A DNA stretch of 64,000 nt, taken from the NCBI RefSeq assembly GCF_041381155.1, contig NC_091134.1, positions 27,161,540 through 27,225,539 on the forward strand, given 5' to 3'. The DNA comes from Argopecten irradians. Taxonomy: Eukaryota > Mollusca > Bivalvia > Pectinida > Pectinidae. The notes under the pieces were generated by a model. That model did no database searches and was not told the DNA's origin. It saw only the letters and a list, made by a program, of their open reading frames with translations. Below, in pieces: positions 24,760-35,729 of this stretch. Both the position numbers and the translations under genes were made by a program. Position 1 is the stretch's first letter, and each line of letters begins with the position of its first letter.

Positions 24760-25500
24760 TTTTCTCTCCTTCCCATGAGAGGAACATTATTTACTGCATA
24801 CCTAATTGTTATCTCTTGTCGAGGTCTAACTTGTAGGCCTGAGGCCTCTCTGACCCATCACTTGATTTGTCCTTTCCGGTATTGGCAGCTGAGTTGGGGT
24901 GTAGCAACTTGGGGAGAATATATCTTTCTTTCTTTTCCAGACAATGTTTAGTCGGGATTTAAATTGATATAACGTCTCTGATTGGACCAAACTTTCAGGT
25001 AGCGAGTTTCAGTTGTTGATAACCTGTTGTGAGAAACTGTTTTTCCTTATATTCAGTCTGAATTGTTGTATTGATAGTTTTTGTTGTGGCCTGTTGTATT
25101 GTTTATGTTGATGTTGAATAATTTATCCTTTTGACATTTATCAATATTAGCCAGGATTCTACACACTTCAATGACGTCCGCACTATATCTTCTGTACTCT
25201 AGTGATGGTAAGCTAATATCAGTCAGTCGTGTTGTATAATTGTTGCTTCTGATGGATTTTGATTAACCTGGTTGCTCGTCTTTGCACATTTTCTATGGCA
25301 ACTGTGTCCTTTATAGTGCTCACTGACCATGCCACAGAGGCGTACTATAGGTGCGGTCTAACAAATGCCTTGTACAAGTGGATGAAGATATCATTATTTA
25401 TGTTTTTATAAAAGTTCTTTTTATCACTCTCAGTATTTTATTGGCTTTTTACTGTATATACTTAAATGAACTTAATTTCAATTTAAATCCATCTGATCTG
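24760..25500 (-). mobile_element. CR1-group LINE fragment, C-terminal reverse transcriptase and tail
   Basis: Minus-strand translation reads KANKILRVIKRTF, KAFVRPHL-stop-YASVAWS, IENVQRRATRLI, then FRLNIRKNSFSQQVINNW and NSLPESLVQSETLYQFKSRL. These are the thumb/connection motifs of CR1/L2-type LINEs. It has several stops and frame changes and no upstream half, so it is dead. Its 3' part (up to 24955) is shared with copy 2; the rest exists only in copy 1. Confidence 0.87.
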
Positions 25501-25545
25501 ATGACAGCACGCCTTTTCGAACATCAAAAAACATTACGTTAAAAA

Positions 25546-25991
25546 ATTATGAAAAATTAAGTATTCGTACCTCAAACATACTTCCACTTCCGGTGTCGTG
25601 ATTTTGTCATGGGGTTATATAGCACAGTAGTCATACAATATAACCACAAGCATTATGGGTGCACTGCAAAATACCACAGTACCTCAAGGATTCAATAACT
25701 GTGTTGGTTTTAACGATGTCATTTAAGATGTGTTTCAATTGAAAATCAAATCCATTTGTCAATAAATGACTAAGAAGCTTTTGCGATTACCATAAATAAC
25801 CCACAACAAACCCAAAAATAAATGCATTAGAATATGTAGTATCTTCTATCTCTGTAGTAAGACAATTGCCTTAAAAGGCGAGGCTCTTAATGTCTAAAAC
25901 GAACAATATCAAAATAAAAATCATAAAATCCCATTTTCGTTTGCCCCAGGGTTTTATACACAGGTAGCTGAACAATATCCAGTCTGTGAAA
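25546..25991. other. No feature seen
   Basis: Unique sequence within the segment absent from copy 2. Confidence 0.4.
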
Positions 25992-26147
25992 ATTACAGAG
26001 TTGTCTCCCTTGCGGGTAGGTATCCGTTATGACGTATTTATCTTGTAAATAAAAGTCCCGTCGTTTCTGAAAATTATGACTTACACTCGACGCATACATA
26101 TGACGTCACAATTGATACCTACTCGCAAGGGCAGATAATTCTGTAAT
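25992..26147. mobile_element. MITE with 44-bp inverted ends
   Basis: Left arm 25992-26035 (attacagagttgtctccctt) and right arm 26103-26147 (caagggcagataattctgta) match inverted with a few differences. The caagggagataactctgtaat type of end is widespread in molluscan genomes as far as I know. Confidence 0.75.
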
Positions 26148-29100
26148 ATGCAAACATAGAATCGGACATATGAATGACTTACCATATATATAGTATCAAC
26201 AAGGTGTAAAATCCGTACACCTTTTGGAAACATGATATATTGTGTTCATCGCAACCAAGGTAATGAGTGTTTCACTCAAAGATATATATCATTGATGATG
26301 TAGCAGGGTTCAGGAGTAGTACGTTAAACCTGCCTGTATCATTAGGCTTTTTTATTTAGTGGACTAGGTAAGAAGCTGCTTAAAGTTGTATTTCTTGTCA
26401 TTTTCACCATCCTTCACCATCCCAAACTGTCATAAAACATACATTCTGTGAGTATGGATGCTTATAAAATCCCTAAAATCACCAATATATTATTGACATA
26501 GTGTAAATGTCGCATGAAACATCACACGTTTTAAAAGAACTGCCAGTCAACACCATGTTTCAAACTTTCTAGTAATATCGAATCAAAGTACTGAAAGTAC
26601 TGCTCCGGTAAAATTTCTGGATGATAGGAGTTGATTCGAGTGTTAAAGATTGATAAGTCAATGGTTATATTATCAGTATAACTGCAAATTGGAAAATGAT
26701 CCAAAGAAGACAGGACTTAAACAAAGGCTGAAAAACTAATACAACTATTTGTTTTTTATTTGGTCGTAATAATTTATCACATTGATTTATTTTCTCACAT
26801 TTTGTACAGGTCCAGTTAATCTATATACACATAATGCATTTCAGTGCAGAACCTTCAATCAAAGAGGAAGTATTCATGTTGTCAAGTTTATATAAAGAAA
26901 AGTTTCAGCATTATGGTGACTTGTAATGTCAAATTAAATTAATTGTTTTTGTGAAAAAAAACTAAACAGGCATATATGTTAAGTGTAGGATCAGAGATTC
27001 TTCATCTATCAAGAAAAAACTTACTGGTTATATCATATAAAATCTCACATAATGTTTAAGCAATACCATACACGTATTTGACCTTTAATGACTAATATGA
27101 ATGACATCAAGGATTTCCTTTTTAACAAAAATGTATCTAGCAAGTTTAAGAACACCATACTATCTATAACTACAAAAATTAATGGTTGTCAGACCGTGTA
27201 ACATATATAACTAACGTATATTGTCATAAAGGATGACCATCATGCTTCATAACTTCACTAATACTTCTTTGGCAACATATCAGGGAGAGAGAGGGGAAAG
27301 AGAGGGAAAGAGAGAAAAAAAATCTGTCAGCTATCAGCCGGTTACTGGTATATACTTTATCAAGTTTCAAGTACATGAATGTATATCTATTAACTATAAA
27401 ACTAAATAACCTGAGTTAATTAACTAAACGACATGTAAATGGCACGAAGGATAATTCTTGTCAAAAAATGTTAATATTTTTTCTGTATGTCTATCAAGTT
27501 TGTAGTACATCACAACATATATCCTAACAAACGGTAACGGCACGAGTTAACTAAATGACAGGTATTGTCATCAGTGTCCTTTTCTAGCGACAATTTGTAA
27601 ATATCTTCTTACTACACATTATGGAAAGTTGTTCAGCAAAATTAGGAGCAAGGATAGGTCCAAAATTCGGATCACAAATTCACTCAGAAATTTTACTTTG
27701 ACATGATAATTTACTTTGAAATTTGACTATTGGTTCCAAAGCTGTTTTTATAAGGCTTGGACATGATAATTTACTTTGAAATATGACTATTGGAAGCAAA
27801 ACTGTTCTTATAAGGCTTGGTTCAAGAAAAACATAATTGTAGTATATGATTTAATGAAGGATAGTGACACGCTTTCTTTTTAATGTTTTGATGAATTGAT
27901 ACAAATCTATCAGATTAGTACTAATTTTGTGGAATATCACGGTTTTATTATCTGCTATAAGAGAACACCTGAATTAAGCTGACTCTGAAATATGTCAAAT
28001 TTTATTCCTACTAACATTAAATATTTCATATTGATCTGTACAATGTAATGTAAAAATAAAATAACTCCTACCGGGAGGAGAAGATGGTAAGACTTAGTTC
28101 AGTCGAATCATTTGAAATGGGTTGATATTTCTAAAATTTCCTTTACAGTAACGAAAATTGTAAGCTTCAGTGTTTTCAATATATATTATAGCAGATTCAC
28201 TCAGCAATTTTACTTTGACATGATAATCTACTTTGAAAAAAACAATGTGTTACAAACTATATAAATAAATTTACCTAGTACAGAATATTACGTACATGTA
28301 TTACAATTTCAATTATATTTTAAACACCTCCGAATTTTTTCATTTAATTTGCATGAACCACCAAACGATAAGATTTCGTTATAAAATGACACTTAATAGA
28401 ACAGCCAACTCTAGATCACTGCTTATTGTTTTGATGTGGTCATGACCAATGTATCACACCTTCACGCTTGGCTGCACACTGCTACAGATACGAAGAGATG
28501 TATATATGGGGGTTCACGTGGTTATCTATCCTATAATGTTTGAAATATTATTCTCGAAAACCCATATCCCTACCGCTCCGAATCGCTGTAAATGAAAATG
28601 TGTATGAGCAAGGGACGTCAGAAACATTATATAACATGTGTTGAGAATATGTATAACAGTATTTACATTAAAACCTATCTTTAATCTATTAAAACACCCA
28701 GTGGTCTGAGTAGAAGTAGTCTTAATAGCGAGGTGGTCTTGATTCTGAGGTGGACCAGGTTTCATCTATGATCAAGAACAGTAACTCTGTATCCTAGCTG
28801 ACCGGTACGTAATACATGTACTGTATTTTTGTTTCAAAATTGAAATTTTATGAAAAATGTAATATACATGTATATATAAATGTATATTATATATATATTT
28901 TTTTATTTTTTTGTTCCATTTTTTGCATATAACACATTTACATATACATGTGACATCAACATAAACTTGACATGCCATATACATTACATTTCTGTAAAAA
29001 AAAAACCATAAGAAACATAACATAGCATGCTGAGTATGTAAATGTACATGTGGGAAAAAAACCAGTTTGATATGTTTTGGTTAAGATAAATTTGCAAAGT

Positions 29101-30660
29101 ACTATATTTGATCAATTAGTTTTGTCGGCCATTAGAATCTTAATCATATCATATTTTAATGCATGCGTATCTAATCAAAACCAATAATTTACAAATATTT
29201 TTTAAAGTTTGACCAATTAGGAACATATAATGACTATACCATTTATTTCTAGAGCATAAACATATTTTTTCATTAAATAAAGTTAATGGGGTGTGCTTAT
29301 TTAAATCTTAAACTAAATTTCACTGAGGTAATTGTTGACAATCTAAATGAAAATACTTTTTTCTAAACATTACTTTCTATCATGTTTTAATTATAATACA
29401 AATACATATCGTTAGTTTAATCAGAAATTTAGATAGTAATTAAATTATCTATGTCTTTGGTTTAATTATCACATAGATCACCTGAGGTAAATGAGAAACT
29501 GTGTTTTAAAATTGGTATTGATCTGTGTAAATTATTATTAGATATTTACGTAAATCGATTTAAATTATCCCGCCATGTGCAATGATTGATCAAATAATAA
29601 CTTACGATCACAATCGGTAAAGTGTTTGAAAGAATACTGTGCAATAGTCAAGCGTATTTTAACTAATGCAAAACACCGATTGTTAGACATGTTTACCGCA
29701 ACAAAATAGATGACACATCTATTGAAATGAGATGATTGACGTCCGGTACTTCATAAATGTCTGAAATAAGATCAATATATATCATACATTAAAGAATTTT
29801 AATTCCATTGGCGTTACACGTATGAGCAAGAACTGCCTAAATCGTTCGATCTCGCCACCAGAGCTATCGAAAGAACGTTGCATTACTTGTGGTTTCGATC
29901 ACGTCAGCTGCCAGTCACAAGTATGCAAATGATGGCTATTAACACTCTCCTAGTACAGGTAGATAATCTGATAATTAGGTCGACGGAAACAAAAGACAGA
30001 CTGATGTACCTGCGGGCAGTTGTTCACGGGTTGCTGCGTGCGGGAAGGTGAGGTGTGAAGTCACATGTGCCTGTGGTCATAATCAAAGGGTCAATTAGTG
30101 TTAATTAGTGGTCGTTGGGACTATGAAAACTGGTCGTAAAACGGAATAGCGGTGTGATCGTATTTCTGAAACGACCAATACAAAGAGAAAAAAATCGGGA
30201 CTGAAAATAAGTAGCCGTAATAGCGGGATGTTCGTAATTTAGTATATATGCTATACATGTTTATGTTTGGAATAAACTTTTGGAAATAAAGACAAAATAA
30301 AATAATTTTTTCAAGCATGGTGAAATAACAACAAAAAAAAAAAAATGAAATAAAAAAAAAATAAAATTAAATTGATGTGCCGACGGTAAGGGTTAAACCC
30401 GGGCCGTCAGTTTAGAAAGCTCAGGACTTACCACGACATCACTTGTACCTGTAGATTTTTCTGTAAATAACATTTAGTTAATAATGAAATGCAGTTCACT
30501 ATATTTTCTTATTTTCTTCGCAATCAACTTAAAATGATATTGATGCTGCTGAATAAGTTTATAAAATGATTCTAACCTAGTTTATATTGTATCTGGGTGC
30601 AAATTACTACTTTATGTACCACAAATGTGTGGTTATTCAGTTTATTCTTCACAACACCAC
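26148..30660. other. Unique 4.5 kb, no gene seen
   Basis: Only minor structure: a purine tract at 27282-27321; a 61-bp tandem doubling near 27699-27824 (gacatgataatttactttga) with a third partial match near 28210; alternating TA near 28870-28900; A-rich runs at 30332-30365. A tRNA-like block at about 30373-30440 is discussed under rejected items. Confidence 0.5.
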
Positions 30661-30667
30661 CCAAGCC

Positions 30668-30705
30668 GGGGGTGGGGGGGGGGGGTGGGGGGGTGGGGGG
30701 TGGGG
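30668..30705 (+). other. G-rich tract with G-quadruplex potential
   Basis: Almost uninterrupted G with single T separators (runs of 5, 12, 7, 6 and 4 G). In a genome this AT-rich it stands out and could form a G-quadruplex on this strand. Confidence 0.85.
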
Positions 30706-30866
30706 TTAAAAAGCAGCTAGTTCCGGAATTGCGATCACAATACCTGGTAAAACCAGTTTTACCGGTAAAAACTGAGTTGCATCACGTGATCGACATCGGC
30801 GATACGTCCCGTGTAGATCGGAACCTCCCGAGTTGTCTCACGTGGCCAACATCGGCATTACCCCGT

Positions 30867-30905
30867 CCAGATCGGAGTAGATCGGAATAGTTCGGAGACT
30901 TCCGA
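30867..30905. repeat. 11-bp inverted repeat in a GC-richer patch
   Basis: gtagatcggaa and ttccgatctac around a 12-base loop. The patch 30780-30905 repeats agatcgga several times and is richer in GC than its surroundings; it may be a transposon end. Confidence 0.55.
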
Positions 30906-32179
30906 TCTACCTTAAAACTCAATATTTAAACTTAATTGTTTAATAACTTTGCGGATGCACAGTCGGTAGATATGGATAATTTAAAATGTAGAGAGGCCGG
31001 AAAAATATATAGAACACTTTAAATACTTTTTCTATGCAAAAAAATACCGCAAATCACAGACCATACAACTTTAGTTATGTTAAGAAGACACATGAGAAAG
31101 TCGCATGTTCCATTAACTATTTATACCACAGGAAAATACATCCATGTATGGAGATACATATGTTGATAAATCTGTAGTTAACAGAAAAATAACATAAAGA
31201 TTGTGAAAAGTCAAATTGTTCTGATGACTAATATTTTTATCTAATACAGTTTTTTTGGAAATAGAAGTTCATACCTTAGTTGAAAATGGAATTAAAGTGG
31301 TATGGTGGTGTGCTTGATTTTGAGGTATTATGAATGAAATATAGCTATTTGATATAAATTGTGATTTTACCGGAATTTCACTGTTTTGAAAAAATACACG
31401 ACAAACTAAAGGAGTTCTTTGCAAATTGGTTGTCTGATAAGTATGAATATTGGCAAAATTGACAAAACCCAAAGTTTCCTCGAAGAAAATAAATGATTAC
31501 AGTCAACTCATTATTTTTGCTCAAACAGCTGTATATATTACCCATATCCCATTATGTGTTAATATGAAAATATCTAATTTTTATAGTTTTTGACAAATTC
31601 AATTCGTCACAGAAAACAATCTAACGACTAACTTTTCTAAAATTTTGCAAATCAAAAGAAAAAAGTTGTTGTTTCTAAAACCGTCATAAAATTAGGGGAT
31701 CAGTGTGCTTAGTTTTTATTGTCCTGTGGGAAAACTTTGTAATTTTCAGCATTTTTTTTATATTTTTAGCATTTCCTGTTAAAAAATTGAATCACTTTCT
31801 CAATGAAATGTGAAAATTAGAAACGAATGGGTTTTTCTTAATTTCACGCTTAAATGCTTATTATTGTGACAAGATGAGATCTTGTGTTTCTGTGTGTGTC
31901 CCGTTTAGTGGATATTATTTCGATCTGTATGAATTTCAGAACATCTTTGAATAATTATTAGTTAGAAGATTCAAGGAAACGTAATTCAACCATTGGTAAA
32001 TATATACCTGCTATTTAATGCATCTAAATCGCCCGCTGTTTAGATAAACCATATGAGCTATCCAGCGAGAGAAAGCGTGATTATTTACAGGAAGTGTAAA
32101 CCGGAAATGACGTAGTACGCAAGTTGTCGTGTGTGAGTACGTGTTATATGTGGGTAAATTTCCAGTATATTTATGGGAT
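30906..32179. other. No feature seen
   Basis: Last part of the segment absent from copy 2; AT-rich, no gene. Confidence 0.45.
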
Positions 32180-32610
32180 TTTCGTATTGAGAATTGATTG
32201 TACAGTCAAATCTGGATCTACTGTACTGACTCTAGAGAATCGTGTTGATGAAAATATTACTATTCAGTGGTTGATTTTATTTTTATTTTTTTTTATTCAG
32301 AAGGAATAGAAAATTACTTTTACATATTTTAATGCTGGAGATTGCTGGATTTATTGTAAATTATTGGTAGGAAATATTGTAATATAACCATAAGATAGCT
32401 ACTGTTTGAATGTGTTGAAAATGGAACAGATCTTTAGGATTTTATTAGAACTATACTGTGTATTGTACTGTTGTATGTATTTCAAACATGTTTAAATTAT
32501 CTTGCTTTATTTAACTCTTGGTTGTATTTGATTAGTAAACACAGTCTCGGTGACAGTGATTAGTTATTATGAGAATCTTGAAACCTCATACCTATGTAAC
32601 AGACTGATTT

Positions 32611-32832
32611 GGGGCCACGGTGGTCGAGTGGTTAAAATGTCCCGACATATTACTACAAGCCCTCTACCTCTTGGTTGCGAGTTCGAATCCAATGTGGGGC
32701 AGTTGCAGGTACAGACCTCTGGCGGGTTGTTTTTCTCCGGGCGTGCCAGCTTTCCTCCACCATCAAACCTGGCACGCCCTTAAATGACCCTTGCTGTCTA
32801 ATGGACGTAAAACCACCACAACAAAAAGAAAA
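32611..32832 (+). mobile_element. tRNA-derived SINE
   Basis: Head resembles a class II (Ser/Leu-like) tRNA: A box tggtcgagtgg at 32621, B box gttcgaatcc at 32681. It is followed by a conserved domain containing cctggcacgcccttaaatga and atggacgtaaaacc, then a short A-rich end. The 3' domain resembles that of bivalve SINE families. It is 0.3 kb upstream of the plus-strand signal exon. Confidence 0.88.
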
Positions 32833-33115
32833 CAACTTAATTATCTCCTTTGGTAAGTTGCCATATATGATGATTAATATGTAATGCTGAGGTGTAATTG
32901 TATTGTAGTAGTCAATCGGGTTAATTAAAATAACTTGCCTATTCGTTCCCATTACCTTTGTGATATAATCGACGACTGTATATTATTAATAGCGCCAAAT
33001 GTAATTGTCTTTTGATACGTGCTGCTGTAAAACATCTTATTTGACCGGGAATGACCTTGTATTATTTGATACTGGTAAGAACAATAGAAATAATTCTACT
33101 TCACATACCACCGCC

Positions 33116-34406
33116 ATGATGTATTGTTTCTTACTGTGGACACTGCTTCTGATGAACATTACTGTTCACTTGAAAGGTAAGAAATATTACAAATACTTTA
33201 TTGAACACTACGAATATTTCTGATGAGCCTATGGAGTCTTGTTATTTCCATGACAGCTGCGGAATAATTTTTTTCAGTACAAGATTTACGTCAAATTTCT
33301 TTTCAACTTTTACGATTGAAATTGAAACTCATCTGAAATAATCCTGAAATAGTCCCGACTACCGTAAATCCTGCGTGTTACCCGCACCGGAGTATACACC
33401 GCGGGAAGCAGAATCAAGCATTTCTATAATTTTGTAAAGTATATTCCAGATAACCCTCACCGGCAGATTGCCCGCGGGTTATACGTCGATGTAGTACTTG
33501 GAAGCACAGTACATATGCAGTACATTTGTATGTACTAATTATAGTACACGAGTCTATATGCTATAGTGATTTCATTTCGAAGGGGGTATATTCAAAGACA
33601 TACAAAACTACCAATATCATATTTTCTGCTTGGAAATAGATTTTAAAGGTAAAAACTTTACAGTGCAAATGAAATTACATTGGCATAATAAGAGGGTAAC
33701 TTGGGCTATTGTTTTGTATATGTGGTTTTCAAATTTGATTAATAGCTTCCGATTATAGCCCGCATCGGTAGATCTAGGTAGCCCGCATCGGTAGATAGCC
33801 CGGGTAGATAGCCCGCATCGGTAGATAGCCCGCAGTAGGCATCTTGTGATATAAAAACTCGTATAGTCTTTGGGTAATACGCAGGAAATTACGGTAAGTG
33901 TTGTTATTTTTCGGCACGACCAAAATTTTTAAACATTTTTTTCGAGTTCTTCGGGTATGATAGAGCTGAGATCCTGTATGAATGGAAAGGAACGAAAGAT
34001 CAATAAGTATATTTTAATGTTTAATAATTGAAAGTATGTAAATGTAAACATATTTTGCTTACCATGCCATCGTCTTTGTTTTACAGGGTATCTAGTATTC
34101 AGCTCGGATAACTGTTTAAAAAAGGAGATGTCGAATTGTACAGAATATATCATTTGTACTGAAGAGGACAACATGGATATCTATTCAGGAAAAATAAAAA
34201 CTGTTGTCCATGACTTATACATTCCACACGGACTTGCACCGGATGCGTCGTTACTTGTCGCTACACCTTCTGATATGTCCGTGATCATATCAGCTGTCCA
34301 CTTGGAGTATCAGGATGATTCCATCACGATGACCAATAGGACATATATACGGGTTATGGAGGAGGGCCTAAGCATAGTAAGTGAGAATAAAATATTTGTT
34401 TCTTGA
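33116..34406 (+). pseudogene. 5' fragment of a plus-strand paralogue (signal exon and first domain only)
   Basis: Exon 1 (33116-33176) starts at ATGATG in a strong context (ccgccATGATG) and encodes a signal peptide (MMYCFLLWTLLLMNITVHLK) with a phase-1 donor. Exon 2 (34087-34376, 290 nt, same length and phases as exon 2 of gene A) continues GYLVFSSDNCLKKEM and carries the first Cys-containing domain. The matching gene C goes on to exon 3 near 59065, but here homology to gene C stops at about 34403 and the 3' end of gene B on the other strand follows about 1.3 kb later. Reading on past the exon 2 donor gives nine more residues and a stop at 34404-34406, so a short secreted product of 126 residues is conceivable. 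I read it as a gene cut by the tandem duplication. Confidence 0.68.
33360..33896. mobile_element. 537-bp MITE in intron 1 of the plus-strand gene
   Basis: Ends taccgtaaatcctgcgtgtt and its near-complement ending gcaggaaattacggta. Inside, gcccgcatcggtagat is repeated about four times (33756-33836). No open frame. The TA at the borders would fit a Tc1/mariner-type target. Confidence 0.7.
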
Positions 34407-34712
34407 AAGGTAAGAATGTCTATATTACAAATACTTTATGCTTGTCTACCCGTGGGTAAATTCAAAACATTAACACTACATAATTTTGGATACTTTAGGC
34501 AATATCTATAAACCAGCAATTATACCTTAAGGTTCAGATTAAGTTTGAAATATGCTTTCATGAGCATTCTATGGAGTCTTGTAGAGAGAATTGGATTCAG
34601 GGCGAGGTCAATACAATATGGACAGTTTGTTATTTCCATGCACAACACAATAATGTTGTGCTGCGGAATAATACACAATTTTTTCAGTCACACGATTTAC
34701 GTCGTAAATTTC
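34402..34712 (+). pseudogene. Exon 1 end and intron start of a further paralogue at the junction
   Basis: Begins cttgaaaggtaagaa, the exact end of the signal exon with its donor, then tattacaaatacttta, and later tctatggagtcttg, ttatttccatg, gctgcggaataat and gatttacgtc, in the order seen at 33169-33300 but with several extra blocks. It is thus a diverged second copy of the exon 1/intron 1 border, not the continuation of intron 2. Confidence 0.7.
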
Positions 34713-35729
34713 TGTAATATGTAATTTAATATGATTATGATTTTGAACATTTCACTTTCTAAATACGATTGTCAAATAAAATCAAACACCTCGTTGAAAT
34801 CAATGTTAGTACTAAGTCACATGAGTATAAAAAATTATCACGCGACCTAAAATTATTACAGACGATGTGAGTACTGAGTCACACCGGTATCAAACGTATC
34901 TGCTCTTATCTATCATTTAAAGCACATTGCCAAGTGCTCTTCAACAATGTTGGCGAGATTTTATTATGCTTTTTGTATCTATCAATACATGTTTCAACTG
35001 TTATATTGTTATCATTAATTACAAAAATAGCGTGCATTGTTGAGTAACCGGTGTAACGAGGGTCCACTTTTCAACGTTTCACTGGCACGGATATCTCTTT
35101 AGGTGTAACACATGTGTACCATAAAGGTTCATCTCAATATAGATTATACATTGACAAAGTAAATAATAAGTTTTTTGTAACTTTTTGTGTGTGCGAAATA
35201 ATTTCTATACCCAATAATCTCAAGTTGTGTTACCTGTTTCTACAGTAATTCGATTCTGTATAAGTCAATTTAGATAAACAGTATTTGCCGACATATTCAA
35301 ATAAGAATAAGCTTGTACAAACAATTCTCACTATCCGAAAATACATATGTATTTTTATGTACGTAAACAATAAAATGTTCGCTGTCGAACCTCACGCTGA
35401 CAGGTTCACATCAATATGCCTTCCACTTGCCGCCAAATGTTACATTTACCATAGCTATCCTAATAACAAAATGTAACACTGATCAAAGGACAATTATGAA
35501 TTTTGAATCGACGAATTGGAAGACGTGTAAGATTCTGGCATGGTTTCAACAGAGTAAAACATATTCATATTTATAACTATCAGAACGTTTATGCAATAGC
35601 CTGGGGTTGAATAACACGACGTATTGTGGTAGAAAATACCTTTTATGGTGTGGCTGTAAAGGATTTAAAAAAATGTACCTCAAGGGCTCCGTATTTTATC
35701 TCGAAATGTCTTGTCACAGAATTACCAAG

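Larger units (their letters stand above)
8455..34712. repeat. Copy 1 of a large tandem segmental duplication
   Basis: Sequence 8455-24955 aligns along its length with 34712-53012, and 32180-34403 with 53019-55258, in the same order and orientation. Copy 1 also contains 24955-32180, absent from copy 2. Compared exons differ by about 2%; introns differ by scattered substitutions and a few indels. The left edge lies beside a cluster of inverted-repeat elements (8416-8735). Confidence 0.92.

Noticed and set aside
30373-30440. tRNA-like block on the minus strand (gggtttaaccc as B box)
   Set aside because: The T stem and acceptor stem do not pair well and the adjoining tail is a T run; at most a decayed tRNA-derived repeat.
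32611-32700. Functional tRNA-Ser/Leu gene
   Set aside because: Arms are imperfect and the SINE 3' domain follows directly; it is a SINE head.
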